A DNA stretch of 64,000 nt from UBA11574 sp964591175. GTDB taxonomy: Bacteria; Desulfobacterota; Desulfobacteria; Desulfobacterales; UBA11574. Location: contig CAZQAF010000006.1 of the NCBI GenBank assembly GCA_964591175.1, positions 27,041 through 91,040 of the forward strand. Reading direction: 5' to 3'. Position numbers and translations under genes: made by a program. Positions 25,601 to 33,790 of the stretch are shown here, piece by piece (the first letter of the stretch is position 1; each line of letters opens with the position of its first letter). The notes beneath the pieces were generated by a model. The model saw nothing but the letters and a program-made list of their open reading frames with translations, searched no databases and was not told the DNA's origin.

Positions 25601-26587
25601 ATGAAATTTATCCGCATTAAATTGGTGCGAAACATTGCGATCCTGTTGACCTTCCTGGCAGCTTCTATTCCGGCCTTGGCTAAAGAAGCGAAATCTCCTC
25701 CGGAGAAGGCGGCCGTGGTAAACGGTGTGGTCATTACCCAAAAAGAACTCGCCAAGGAACTGGACTTTCATCTTCAGCGTTTTTCCCGGCAGGGGGTTCA
25801 ATTATCCAAGGAACAGATGGATAATTTAAAAAATAAGGTATTGGAAAATCTCATTGATCGGGAAATCCTGTACCAGGAAAGCCAGAAGGCCGGAATCAAG
25901 GTCGATAATAACAAAATAAATGAAGAATTGTCGGCTGTTAAAAAGCGTTTTCCCAACAAGGACGAATATAAAAAGGCTTTGAGCGCGATGAAGATCTCAG
26001 AGAATGATATAAAAAAGCAGATCAAAGAGAAACTTGCCATCAGTGAGTTGATCGACATGAAGATTACCAAAAAGATCGTCGTTACCGATAAGGAAACCAA
26101 GGCTTTTTATGACAACCACCCGGATTTGTTCAAACAGCCTGAACAGGTGAAGGCCAGCCACATTTTAATCAAGGTTGAAGCCGGCGCAGATCAGCAAAAG
26201 AAATCGCAGGCCATGGAAAAAATTAAAAAGATACAAAAAGAATTGAAGGGCGGCCAGGATTTTGCCGTACTGGCCAAGAAATACTCAGAGGACAAAGGCA
26301 GCAGCGCCAATGGGGGTGATCTGGGATATTTTGCACGCGGGCAGATGGTCAAGCCTTTCGAAGATGCGGCATTTGGATTGAAACCCAATGAAGTCAGCGA
26401 CATCGTCGAAACCCGATTCGGGTATCACTTGATAAAAGTTTATGGTAAGAAGCCGGGAAAAATCCTGGCGTATGACGAAATCAAGGATTTGCTCATCAAG
26501 CGTTTGCGCCAGGAAAAAACCCAGCAAGAAGCGGCCAAGTATATTGCCGATCTTAAAAAAGATGCGAAGATAAAGAAATACCTCTAG
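25601..26587 (+). CDS. Exported peptidyl-prolyl isomerase, parvulin (SurA/PrsA) type
   Basis: A signal peptide (about 1-27, ending SIPALA) is followed by a SurA-N-like helical chaperone domain (VVNGVVITQKELAKEL, LIDREILYQESQKAGI) and one parvulin domain (VKASHILIKVEAG, SEDKGSSANGGDLGYFARG, FGYHLIKV). The C-terminus is basic and helical. It acts as a periplasmic folding factor for envelope proteins. The length (328) and single parvulin domain resemble PrsA/PpiC-like proteins rather than two-domain SurA. GAAAGGAATCC precedes the ATG. Confidence 0.92.
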   Translation: MKFIRIKLVRNIAILLTFLAASIPALAKEAKSPPEKAAVVNGVVITQKELAKELDFHLQRFSRQGVQLSKEQMDNLKNKVLENLIDREILYQESQKAGIKVDNNKINEELSAVKKRFPNKDEYKKALSAMKISENDIKKQIKEKLAISELIDMKITKKIVVTDKETKAFYDNHPDLFKQPEQVKASHILIKVEAGADQQKKSQAMEKIKKIQKELKGGQDFAVLAKKYSEDKGSSANGGDLGYFARGQMVKPFEDAAFGLKPNEVSDIVETRFGYHLIKVYGKKPGKILAYDEIKDLLIKRLRQEKTQQEAAKYIADLKKDAKIKKYL

Positions 26588-26597
26588 AACAAATTAC

Positions 26598-26637
26598 GGT
26601 AAGTATTCAGGGGGTGCGCCCTCCCTGAATACTTACC
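26598..26637. terminator. Shared hairpin between convergent genes
   Basis: GGTAAGTATTCAGGG pairs perfectly (15 bp) with CCCTGAATACTTACC over a 10-base loop, between the parvulin stop and the reductase stop. The T-run is weak on both sides. Confidence 0.75.
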
Positions 26638-26645
26638 ATTTCCGG

Positions 26646-28304
26646 CTATTTTTTCTTGTTCGCCATCGTATAAGTCATGAAACCGCCGCTTAAGTTTCTG
26701 GAATGAAATCCGTTTTGGACAAGGATCCTGTGTGCCAGATATCCTCTGAATCCTACCGCACAAAACGGTATATACGTTCTGTGTCTGTCGAGTTCGGATA
26801 GCCTGCTTCTGAGTTTATCTATAGGAATATGCAATGCCCCTTCGATCTCTCCCTCATGTTTCATCTCAAATTTGGTTCGAAGGTCGATCAAAACCTCACC
26901 GTTTTGTTGAAGGGCCTCAAGTTCACCCCAATGAGCGATTTCCATATCTCCTTTAAGGATATTGGCAGCCACGAATCCGCAAATGTTGATGGGGTCTTTC
27001 GCCGATGAATACGGCGGTGCATAGGCCAGCTCCAGTTCTTGAAGATCGAAGACGGTCATTTTTGCCCGAAGAGAAGTGGCAAGCACATCGATTCTTTTAT
27101 CCACGCCATTTTTACCCACAATTTGAGCGCCCAGCAGGTTGCCGGTACCCGGAGAAAAGAGAATTTTTATCGACGTGTTGGTGGCGCCCGGGTAATAACC
27201 GGCGTGTGAACCGGAATGGGTGTAGGAAACAAGATAAGGCATATCGTGCTTTTTCAAAAATTTTTCGTTAGCGCCGGTGGATGCCAGGACCATATCGAAG
27301 ACTTTAACCACCGAAGTGCCCAGGGTGCCGGTAAAGATCGACGTTCTGCCCAGAGCATTGTCCGCGGCGATGCGCGCCTGTTTATTGGCAGGCCCTGCCA
27401 GGGCAGTCAGCGTGGGAAATCCCGTGACGATATCTCTGACCTCCACCGCATCTCCCACGGCATAGATATCGGGGTTGGAAGTTCTCATGGTGTCGTCGAC
27501 CGCAATACCGCCGGTTGGGCCTATTTTCAGATTTGCCTGTTTGGCCAGTGAATTTTCGGGCCTGATCCCTACGGAAAGCAGCACCAAATCGCACTCAATG
27601 TCGCTTCCTTTCTGCGTAGAGACTAAAATCCGGTCACCTGTTTTAGAAAATGATTTCACACCGTTTTCAAACTCGAGGTCTACGTCTTTGGCTTCGAGAT
27701 GCTCATGAATAATGGATGCCATTTCATAGTCCAAAGCAGGCATTACCTGGTCGAGCATTTCCACGATGGTTGTTTTAACGCCTCTCTCGGTCAGATTATC
27801 GGCCATTTCGAGTCCGATAAAGCCACCGCCCACGACAACGGCGCGGCGGGGATTTCGCTCGTCCACAATTTTTTTGATTCGGTCTGAATCCGGTACGGTT
27901 CGAAGATGAAAAATATTCTCCAGTTCAATCCCCTCCAAGGGCGGCTTGATGGGTTCTGCACCGGGAGATAAAATAAGCTTATCGTAGCTTTCCCGGTATG
28001 TATCGCCGGTGGCCGTATTTTTTATCTCAACGGTCTTTTCTTTGGCATCTATTCCCACGACTTCGGAGAAAATGCGCACATCGATGTTATACCGATTTTT
28101 GAATTCTTTTGGTGTGGCCAAAAGGAGGTGGGCGCGTCTTTTGATAACATTTCCGATATAATAGGGAAGTCCGCAGTTGGCAAAGGAGATAAATTCTCCC
28201 CGCTCGAAAACGATGATTTCAGCATCCTCACTCACTCTTCTTGCCCGAGCCGCTGCTGTAGCGCCTCCGGCAACGCCACCGACAATAACCAATTTAATAG
28301 CCAT
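26646..28304 (-). CDS. CoA-disulfide reductase with C-terminal rhodanese domain
   Basis: The FAD/NAD(P) reductase has IVGGVAGGATAAARARR, the single redox Cys in SFANCGLPYYIG (about Cys43), VVGGGFIGLEMADNL and DIYAVGDAVEV, then a dimerisation domain (YAPPYSSAKDPINICG). A rhodanese module fills the last 95 residues (VLIDLRTKFEMKHEGEIEGA, active loop CAVGFRGY). This is the CoADR-RHD arrangement, linked to CoA disulfide, polysulfide or sulfur reduction in anaerobes. It has 552 residues. It is a single gene on its strand. Confidence 0.93.
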   Translation of the reverse strand: MAIKLVIVGGVAGGATAAARARRVSEDAEIIVFERGEFISFANCGLPYYIGNVIKRRAHLLLATPKEFKNRYNIDVRIFSEVVGIDAKEKTVEIKNTATGDTYRESYDKLILSPGAEPIKPPLEGIELENIFHLRTVPDSDRIKKIVDERNPRRAVVVGGGFIGLEMADNLTERGVKTTIVEMLDQVMPALDYEMASIIHEHLEAKDVDLEFENGVKSFSKTGDRILVSTQKGSDIECDLVLLSVGIRPENSLAKQANLKIGPTGGIAVDDTMRTSNPDIYAVGDAVEVRDIVTGFPTLTALAGPANKQARIAADNALGRTSIFTGTLGTSVVKVFDMVLASTGANEKFLKKHDMPYLVSYTHSGSHAGYYPGATNTSIKILFSPGTGNLLGAQIVGKNGVDKRIDVLATSLRAKMTVFDLQELELAYAPPYSSAKDPINICGFVAANILKGDMEIAHWGELEALQQNGEVLIDLRTKFEMKHEGEIEGALHIPIDKLRSRLSELDRHRTYIPFCAVGFRGYLAHRILVQNGFHSRNLSGGFMTYTMANKKK

Positions 28305-28486
28305 GTTTTTTCCCTCAAATAAGTTTATTTGTTTCTATATTTTACATATTATCGTGTTTAGAAATAAAATCAAGCAGCCACTTCCAATGGTTGACTTATT
28401 CGAACAATAGGGCCGTCCTTTTTGATTTTCATTTCCCAGCGGCGCCGCACGATTTTATTCCATTGTAAAAAAAGAGAAAACAAGTT

Positions 28487-28558
28487 ATGAAATTAAAACA
28501 AATTAGGCGCTTGGAACCGATCGATGATGAAATTTATCAACAGGAATCCTCTGAATGA
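28487..28558 (+). CDS. Possible 23-codon leader ORF of the antiporter gene
   Basis: ATG 28487 opens a short frame (MKLKQIRRLEPIDDE...) whose TGA overlaps the antiporter ATG as ATGA. The peptide has no known family. The overlap would couple translation, but the upstream ribosome site (AAAGAGAAAA) is weak, so this is tentative. Confidence 0.25.
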   Translation: MKLKQIRRLEPIDDEIYQQESSE

Positions 28559-29769
28559 TTGAGCATGCCGTTGGAATATATATCGGGATATTGCTGCTGT
28601 CATGTGTGATAGCGATTGCCAGTAAAATGGTGACGCAATTGCCGTATACCATCTTTTTGACGTTGGTGGGGCTGGGGATCGGCGTCCTCGGAATCGGACC
28701 GGAAATCGAGGCGACCGGGTTTAGTCATGATCTGATATTTTTCGTGTTTTTACCGCCTTTGTTATTTCAAGGCGCGTTTCATATGAATCTGAACTCCCTG
28801 TTGAAGCAGTTCTGGCCGGTCGTTTGTTTTGCAGTACCGGGTGTGGTTGTATCGACCCTTCTGGTGGGAGGAATGGTCGGCTGGCTGGGCGGCATCAATT
28901 CAATGATGGTCGCGGTACTTTTTGGCGCCTTGATCTCACCAACAGATCCTGTGAGTGTGTTGGCGTTGTTTAAGGAGGTGGGCGCACCCGAAGATTTAAA
29001 GATACTGGTAGAAGGAGAGTCGCTGTTTAATGATGCAACCGGGGTCGTGCTATTCACGATTTTGCTGGAAGCCGTGATAAAAGGACAGGGATTCGGATTC
29101 GGCCGGGCAGTATATGAATTTGTGAAGGTCTCCGCTGGCGGGCTTCTGCTGGGGGTCGTGCTCGGTTGGATCGTTTATAAGATCATGCGGCATCTGGAGG
29201 ATCATCTGCTGGAAAATGCCCTTTGTCTTGTTTTGGCTTATGGATCATTTTGGCTGGCGGAAGTCATTCACTTTTCGGGGGTCATTACAACCGTCATGGC
29301 CGGCCTGATGATCGGTAATTATGGCCGGCGGCTTTCCATGAGCAAAAAGACGACCCAAACCGTAGAAATATTTTTTGAATCGATAGATTTTTTAATCAAT
29401 TCAGTCCTTTTTATTTTGATCGGCCTGGAGCTGCGAGAAGCGCAGGCCGGTTATGTGTGGATGACGGTGTTGGTTGCCGTTGGGGCAATGATGATAAGTC
29501 GCGCGGCAGTTTCTTATAGTTTCTATTGGTTGCTGAATCAGTGGGGTACAAAACGGCCTCAGAAATGGAAGCATATTCTCTTCTGGGGCGGCTTGAGAGG
29601 ATCGATACCGATTGCTCTCCTGCTCCAAATACCCAACGAGGGTGTGCTAGAAACATTCCGCCCGTTGCTGCTGGTGGCGGGATTCGGTTGTGTATTCTTT
29701 TCCCTGGTCGTTCAAGGGACCACCATGGGACCGCTGATGCGCAGGCTCGGTATCGGGGCCGCGGCATAA
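28555..29769 (+). CDS. Na+/H+ antiporter, CPA1/NhaP family
   Basis: There are about 12 hydrophobic helices over 404 residues. GALISPTDPVSVLALFKEVGAPEDL and VEGESLFNDATGVVLF carry the conserved TDP and ND ion-binding residues of CPA1 exchangers; ISRAAVSY and GGLRGSIPIALLLQ are also typical. It is an inner-membrane protein that exports Na+ (or K+) for H+ in pH and salt control. The cytoplasmic tail is very short. The start at 28555 overlaps a small upstream frame. Confidence 0.93.
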   Translation: MIEHAVGIYIGILLLSCVIAIASKMVTQLPYTIFLTLVGLGIGVLGIGPEIEATGFSHDLIFFVFLPPLLFQGAFHMNLNSLLKQFWPVVCFAVPGVVVSTLLVGGMVGWLGGINSMMVAVLFGALISPTDPVSVLALFKEVGAPEDLKILVEGESLFNDATGVVLFTILLEAVIKGQGFGFGRAVYEFVKVSAGGLLLGVVLGWIVYKIMRHLEDHLLENALCLVLAYGSFWLAEVIHFSGVITTVMAGLMIGNYGRRLSMSKKTTQTVEIFFESIDFLINSVLFILIGLELREAQAGYVWMTVLVAVGAMMISRAAVSYSFYWLLNQWGTKRPQKWKHILFWGGLRGSIPIALLLQIPNEGVLETFRPLLLVAGFGCVFFSLVVQGTTMGPLMRRLGIGAAA

Positions 29770-29870
29770 ACAGTCGAATATTAACACCGGATGTTTAAGC
29801 CAGAACGGGTCGGTTCCAGGTTCAGCGTTCAAAGTTTCCAACTATTGGAAACTGCCTTTCTTTTTCTCGG

Positions 29871-30098
29871 TCAACGCTTTTTGAATTGTCCATATCCATA
29901 TTGACCTTCGGGAATGATACCTTCAAAATTAAAATATTCCAACGCATGATCATCCACCATGACGGCCAGTCTTTTGTCGGAAGGGTTTAAAGACGGCCCT
30001 TTGGGTATCGCCCAGGATTTTAAGACACCTTCTATCTCCAACCGAAAATCATAATGGAGCTGCCTGGCGTGATGTTCCTGTACAACAAAACGCATCAT
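29871..30098 (-). pseudogene. Fragment of LigD-type 3'-phosphoesterase domain
   Basis: MRFVVQEHHARQLHYDFRLE, then GVLKSWAIPKGPSLNP and GIIPEGQYGYG are the start of the LigD/PE 3'-phosphoesterase fold with the His and Asp of its metal site (HHARQLHYD). The frame then stops after only 75 residues, where the fold should continue with the second half of its active site. Other frames downstream do not restore it. The domain usually trims 3' ends in bacterial end joining with Ku. This is a truncated or decayed stand-alone copy; no ku or ligase lies nearby. Confidence 0.75.
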
Positions 30099-30327
30099 CA
30101 GATCGTACCTGTCGTTATCATGAATCTTCCGGATTTATGTCTGGACTCTCGCCTAAAAATGTATATTTTTTAAATTAAGTGTATAAAAAAAATAATTTCA
30201 TCGCAAGATTCGGATAGAACTATTCTCCATATCGGTATTATATTTATGCCGGAAAAACAAGACACGTTCTCTTTATAAAAGATGCGGTGTATCATTCGGC
30301 ATCCAACCGACGTAAAAGGAGAAAATA

Positions 30328-31389
30328 ATGGACTTATCGGAACAGGCCTTATGGCAGGGTGTGTTAAAACGGGACAGCCGATATGACGGGATATGCTTTT
30401 ATGGGGTCATATCGACCTTTATTTATTGCCGTTTGCACTGCCCAAGCAAAAAGCCCAAGTTTGAAAATGTGAGGTTTTTCTTTGGTAAAGAAGGTGCGGA
30501 AAAGGCCGGATTTAGACCGTGTCGGCGCTGCCGTCCCGATCAAGCCGGGGAACCGGGCACAAACGAAATCGTATCAAAAATACTTACAGTCTGCCGCTAC
30601 ATTGAAACCTGCGATTATGCCCCGAGATTAGACGAGCTTTCGCAAAAGGTAAACTTGAGTTCCTTCCATTTGCAGCGCATTTTTAAAAAAACTTTGGGAA
30701 TATCACCGCGGAATTATGTGGATATGCACCGGCAACAGCGGCTGAAAAAGGCATTAAAAGCCGGCGATGGCGTTGCGCTTGCCATTTATGAAGCGGGTTA
30801 TGGATCGAGCAGCCGACTTTATGAAATATCATCCCGTTATTTGGGGATGACGCCCAAGGCATATAAGGATAATGGCAAAGGGCAAAGGATTTACTATTCA
30901 ATCGTAAAGTGTCCGTTGGGGCTTCTCCTGCTGGCAGCGACTAAAATGGGTATTTGTGCCGTTCGAATCGGCGATTCGCACAGAGTGCTCGTTGATGAAT
31001 TGGAAAGTGAATTCAATAACGCTGAAATTGCCGAAGCGGATTCAAAATTATCTGAATGGGCCCAAATGCTCATCGATTATCTGGCGGGGAGCAGCCCATG
31101 GCCAACACTTCCCTTTGACGTCAAGGCAACCGCATTTCAACGAAGGGTATGGGATCGTCTCAGAACGATCCCCGAAGGGCAAACAATGTCTTACAGTGAA
31201 ATTGCGGCTGCAATCGGTCAACCCAAAGCGACCCGAGCTGTGGCGCGCGCATGTGCAACCAATCCGGTCGCGCTGGTCATTCCGTGCCATCGGGTCGTTC
31301 CCAAAACAAAAGGTACGGGTGGATACCGTTGGGGGGCTGAACGAAAAAGAAAGCTGCTGGCGATGGAAAAGCAAAAAAGGCTCTCGTAA
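30328..31389 (+). CDS. ada: Ada: AraC-type regulator and DNA alkyl-repair protein
   Basis: The N-terminal domain has the four Zn cysteines for methylphosphotriester repair (YCRLHCPSKKPKFENVRFF, FRPCRRCRPD). The AraC helix-turn-helix follows (SSFHLQRIFKKTLGISPRNY with MHRQQRLKKAL). The C-terminal O6-alkylguanine transferase has IPCHRVV with the acceptor Cys and MSYSEIAAAIGQPKATRAVARA. All three domains are complete (353 residues). In this family methylation of the N-terminal Cys turns Ada into an activator of repair genes. AAAGGAG precedes the ATG. Confidence 0.95.
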   Translation: MDLSEQALWQGVLKRDSRYDGICFYGVISTFIYCRLHCPSKKPKFENVRFFFGKEGAEKAGFRPCRRCRPDQAGEPGTNEIVSKILTVCRYIETCDYAPRLDELSQKVNLSSFHLQRIFKKTLGISPRNYVDMHRQQRLKKALKAGDGVALAIYEAGYGSSSRLYEISSRYLGMTPKAYKDNGKGQRIYYSIVKCPLGLLLLAATKMGICAVRIGDSHRVLVDELESEFNNAEIAEADSKLSEWAQMLIDYLAGSSPWPTLPFDVKATAFQRRVWDRLRTIPEGQTMSYSEIAAAIGQPKATRAVARACATNPVALVIPCHRVVPKTKGTGGYRWGAERKRKLLAMEKQKRLS

Positions 31390-31586
31390 TACACCGCTTC
31401 ACCCATATGATTAAAATATGATATGACACTTCTGTGGGTTTAATCAATGCGGATAAGAAAAAACACTATCTTTATGGGTTCTTGCATGGTTTTTGCATAG
31501 TTTGCATAAGAAAAATGAGAAAAACGGGAATTTCTCGAACTTGCTGTTCAACATCAAATTAATTCTTTCATGAGGATGGCGGAAAA

Positions 31587-31940
31587 ATGTTTACGCTGGT
31601 TATAACTGAAAACGAAAGCGTCAATGATTCGGTCGCTTGCAGATCCCAAGAAAAGCCCATTTCGGATGAGTATTACAGTGTTCAGTTCTTTATAAACGGC
31701 AAAGGGCCGGGATACCTGTTCAAATTACGAACTATTTCCTCAAACAGGCCCTGTATTCTTGTAAAACATGATTCCTCCGTGTTCAAAGAATTGAGAGTCG
31801 GCGACATATTGGACATGGAATATATTCCCCCCGAATCATTCGGTGTCGGTACACTTTTAAAAACCCGGATCACTTCAAAAATTCCCCATGACCGTTATTC
31901 GGGGCATTCTATTGTAGAGTTATCTGTCATCGATAATTAA
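31587..31940 (+). CDS. PilZ-like small protein
   Basis: The 117-residue protein has a beta-barrel-like pattern (YLFKLRTISSNRPCILVKHDSS, LRVGDILDMEYIP, TRITSKIPHDRYSGHSIVELSVID) resembling PilZ-domain relatives of deltaproteobacteria. The RxxxR c-di-GMP-binding motif of true PilZ receptors is not evident, so it may not bind the ligand. GAGGATGG precedes ATG 31587. It is a monocistronic gene. The assignment is tentative. Confidence 0.5.
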   Translation: MFTLVITENESVNDSVACRSQEKPISDEYYSVQFFINGKGPGYLFKLRTISSNRPCILVKHDSSVFKELRVGDILDMEYIPPESFGVGTLLKTRITSKIPHDRYSGHSIVELSVIDN

Positions 31941-32289
31941 ATTATATTTTCCTTTCGAAGTGAAAATACGGCATAAGGTTATTCGGCAATAAAGATTCAG
32001 GCGTGCTTTTTCCGTCATTATTTTGACACTCAATTTTACACCATTCCTCCCGCATCGGGTTTGCTCTCTTTTTTTAATCACGGTAATTCGTTGAAATCGA
32101 GTATCCGCAGTCCATTTCTTGATTTCCCCAGGTAATAATTTGTCATTATTGGTTGTTGCTTTGAATTTAAATAATAACAGCATAAAATAATTGACTGATT
32201 TATACTTTTTCTTTAAATATAAATAACGCGAACTGCCAATTTCCTGGTGTTAATTGAACGGCCATTGAAACAAAAGGATTAAATAAAGA
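31941..32289. other. Intergenic region, no gene seen
   Basis: About 350 AT-rich bases. A minus-strand frame of 87 codons lies across it but has no ribosome site, no recognisable motif and poor codon bias. I see no promoter or hairpin worth naming. Confidence 0.5.
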
Positions 32290-33063
32290 ATGGGAAAAAT
32301 GATGAAAGTGTATTTTGGTTTCGATGATACGGACACCCTTGACTCGCTCTATGGCACCGGCAAGCTTGTTCGATGGTTTCAAAATGACCTGCCGAAGGGT
32401 TGCGAATGCCGGGGCGTGATTCGCCAGCAACTTTACGTGTGCGATGAAATTCCATACACTTCTCACAACAGTTCGGCATGCATGATCGCCGAGTTTGCTG
32501 ATCCGGATCTTTTGGATCTGGCGATCGAAAGCGCTGCAAACCATCTCAAAAAACATTTTGTTTCCGGGAGCGACCCTGGATTATGCGTGGCCACTGAATT
32601 CGATACATCACTAAATCGACTTATCGAGTTCGGGCATTTTTGCACCCATGGCGTATCCTCCCAAAAACAAGCGCTTGAAGCCGCAAAATCAGTTCATCTT
32701 TCCGGTCACGGCGGCACGAATGACGGTATTATCGGAGCGGCGGCGGCAGTAGGACTGACAGCATCGGGATGGTCCGGACGATTTATCGAATTGAATAATT
32801 TGCGAAGTTATCCGGAAACAATAAAGGTGTATGAATTAAGAAGCGACGGCATCAAGGTTGTCTCAATGGAAAGGGATGCGAAAATTCCCGCCCCCGATGA
32901 TGTAGTGTTTACCAACGGATGGATTCGGCCGCGACTTTTAGGTCATCAACCGATTCTTTTTGTGCATCCCAAAGGCGAAGGGCGATGGGAAAATATGTAT
33001 TTGAGACGAAAAACAAATCACCAGGAACTGCAGGCATGTGAGACGGACACGGTCAGTACCTGA
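32290..33063 (+). CDS. TiaS-like (DDTD-motif) protein without OB-fold or zinc ribbon
   Basis: MKVYFGFDDTDTLDS, IPYTSHNSSACM, DPGLCVA and SGHGGTNDGIIGAAAAVGLT follow the order and spacing of the archaeal tRNA(Ile2) agmatidine synthetase TiaS (GIDDTD, IPYKTRGNGA, NPGA, GRGLIGALAAVG). The protein is 257 residues, so the C-terminal OB-fold and zinc-ribbon tRNA-binding parts of TiaS are missing. Bacteria use TilS for that tRNA, so a different substrate is likely. AAAGGA precedes ATG 32290; ATGs at 32299 and 32302 are alternatives. It is a single gene. Confidence 0.65.
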   Translation: MGKMMKVYFGFDDTDTLDSLYGTGKLVRWFQNDLPKGCECRGVIRQQLYVCDEIPYTSHNSSACMIAEFADPDLLDLAIESAANHLKKHFVSGSDPGLCVATEFDTSLNRLIEFGHFCTHGVSSQKQALEAAKSVHLSGHGGTNDGIIGAAAAVGLTASGWSGRFIELNNLRSYPETIKVYELRSDGIKVVSMERDAKIPAPDDVVFTNGWIRPRLLGHQPILFVHPKGEGRWENMYLRRKTNHQELQACETDTVST

Positions 33064-33113
33064 TGCAAATATCAAAAAACGTCAGAGACGACTCGAACAT
33101 ATATTACGTCTTT

Positions 33114-33497
33114 TCAGGTCGTGTTGTTATTTTGATAAATCTTAATAAAATTTAATAATTTTTCCACCTGATTTTTCATATATTCAATCCAGAAATCCAG
33201 AACCTCGCTGCCCTCCGGCGTCAGGTGGTAGACTCTTTTTGCCGGTCCGGCTCCTTGGGTTTGCCACTCCGATGAAACCAGGCCATTTTCTTCCAAATCT
33301 CTCAAATGACGATATATCATTCCCGGGGGCGCCTTGCCTTCTACAAAGCCGAATTGAGAAATTTCCTTTATGAGTTCATAGCCATATGAAGATCTGATCT
33401 TCAGCGCCATCAAAATCGAGGACTGAATATACCGCTCTGCTTTCTTGGCGCCCGGATGCCGTGCCTTTTTCGGTGTATTAGATGTTTTCCTTGACAT
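33114..33497 (-). CDS. PadR-family transcriptional regulator
   Basis: The winged helix shows SILMALKIRSSYGYELIKEISQ, GMIYRHLRDLEENGLVSSEW and GPAKRVYHLTPEGSEVLDFW, all typical of PadR. A basic N-terminal tail (KARHPGAKKAERY) precedes it. It has 127 residues. AGAGG before ATG 33497 supports the start. A dyad (33496-33516) overlaps its start and lies between it and the divergent small gene at 33567, so it may control both. Confidence 0.92.
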   Translation of the reverse strand: MSRKTSNTPKKARHPGAKKAERYIQSSILMALKIRSSYGYELIKEISQFGFVEGKAPPGMIYRHLRDLEENGLVSSEWQTQGAGPAKRVYHLTPEGSEVLDFWIEYMKNQVEKLLNFIKIYQNNNTT

Positions 33498-33516
33498 ATA
33501 TCCTCTGAAGATATAT
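33496..33516. promoter_or_regulatory. ATATATC-N7-GATATAT dyad, candidate PadR operator
   Basis: Perfect 7-bp arms flank 7 bases and overlap the padR start codon. The position between divergent genes fits autoregulation. Confidence 0.5.
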
Positions 33517-33566
33517 ATTCATCGTATAAATAGAACCTTTCAAATAATAGCATGGGAGAGGTAAAG

Positions 33567-33779
33567 ATGGCAACTAAAATATTTGTTCGTGAAAGACGGA
33601 AGGTTGAAAAGGGCGAAAAGAAACCAAGGTTTCGCATCGTCGGTGTCAGCGGTTCGGACCTTAAGATTTACGTCAAGCATATCCGCAAAAAAGAACTCGA
33701 TCAAATCAGCAAAGAATCCGGTGCCGGGATCGTATATTTGGAATCCGGGAAAGGCCATAAAAACGGCAGCGGGCAATAG
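33567..33779 (+). CDS. Small basic hypothetical protein, 70 residues
   Basis: MATKIFVRERRKVEKGEKKP, then RFRIVGVSGSDLKIYVKHIRKKELDQIS: a small beta-alpha protein rich in Lys and Arg. GGGAGAGG five bases upstream of ATG 33567 is a very good ribosome site; the upstream ATG (33552) overlaps it. I recognise no family. It is divergent from padR and may be under its control. The C-terminus (GKGHKNGSGQ) looks disordered. Confidence 0.65.
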   Translation: MATKIFVRERRKVEKGEKKPRFRIVGVSGSDLKIYVKHIRKKELDQISKESGAGIVYLESGKGHKNGSGQ

Positions 33780-33790
33780 GACCCCATTTA

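Noticed and set aside
31920..32183. 87-codon minus-strand frame in an intergenic region
   Set aside because: There is no ribosome site and no motif, and the composition is unlike coding DNA here.
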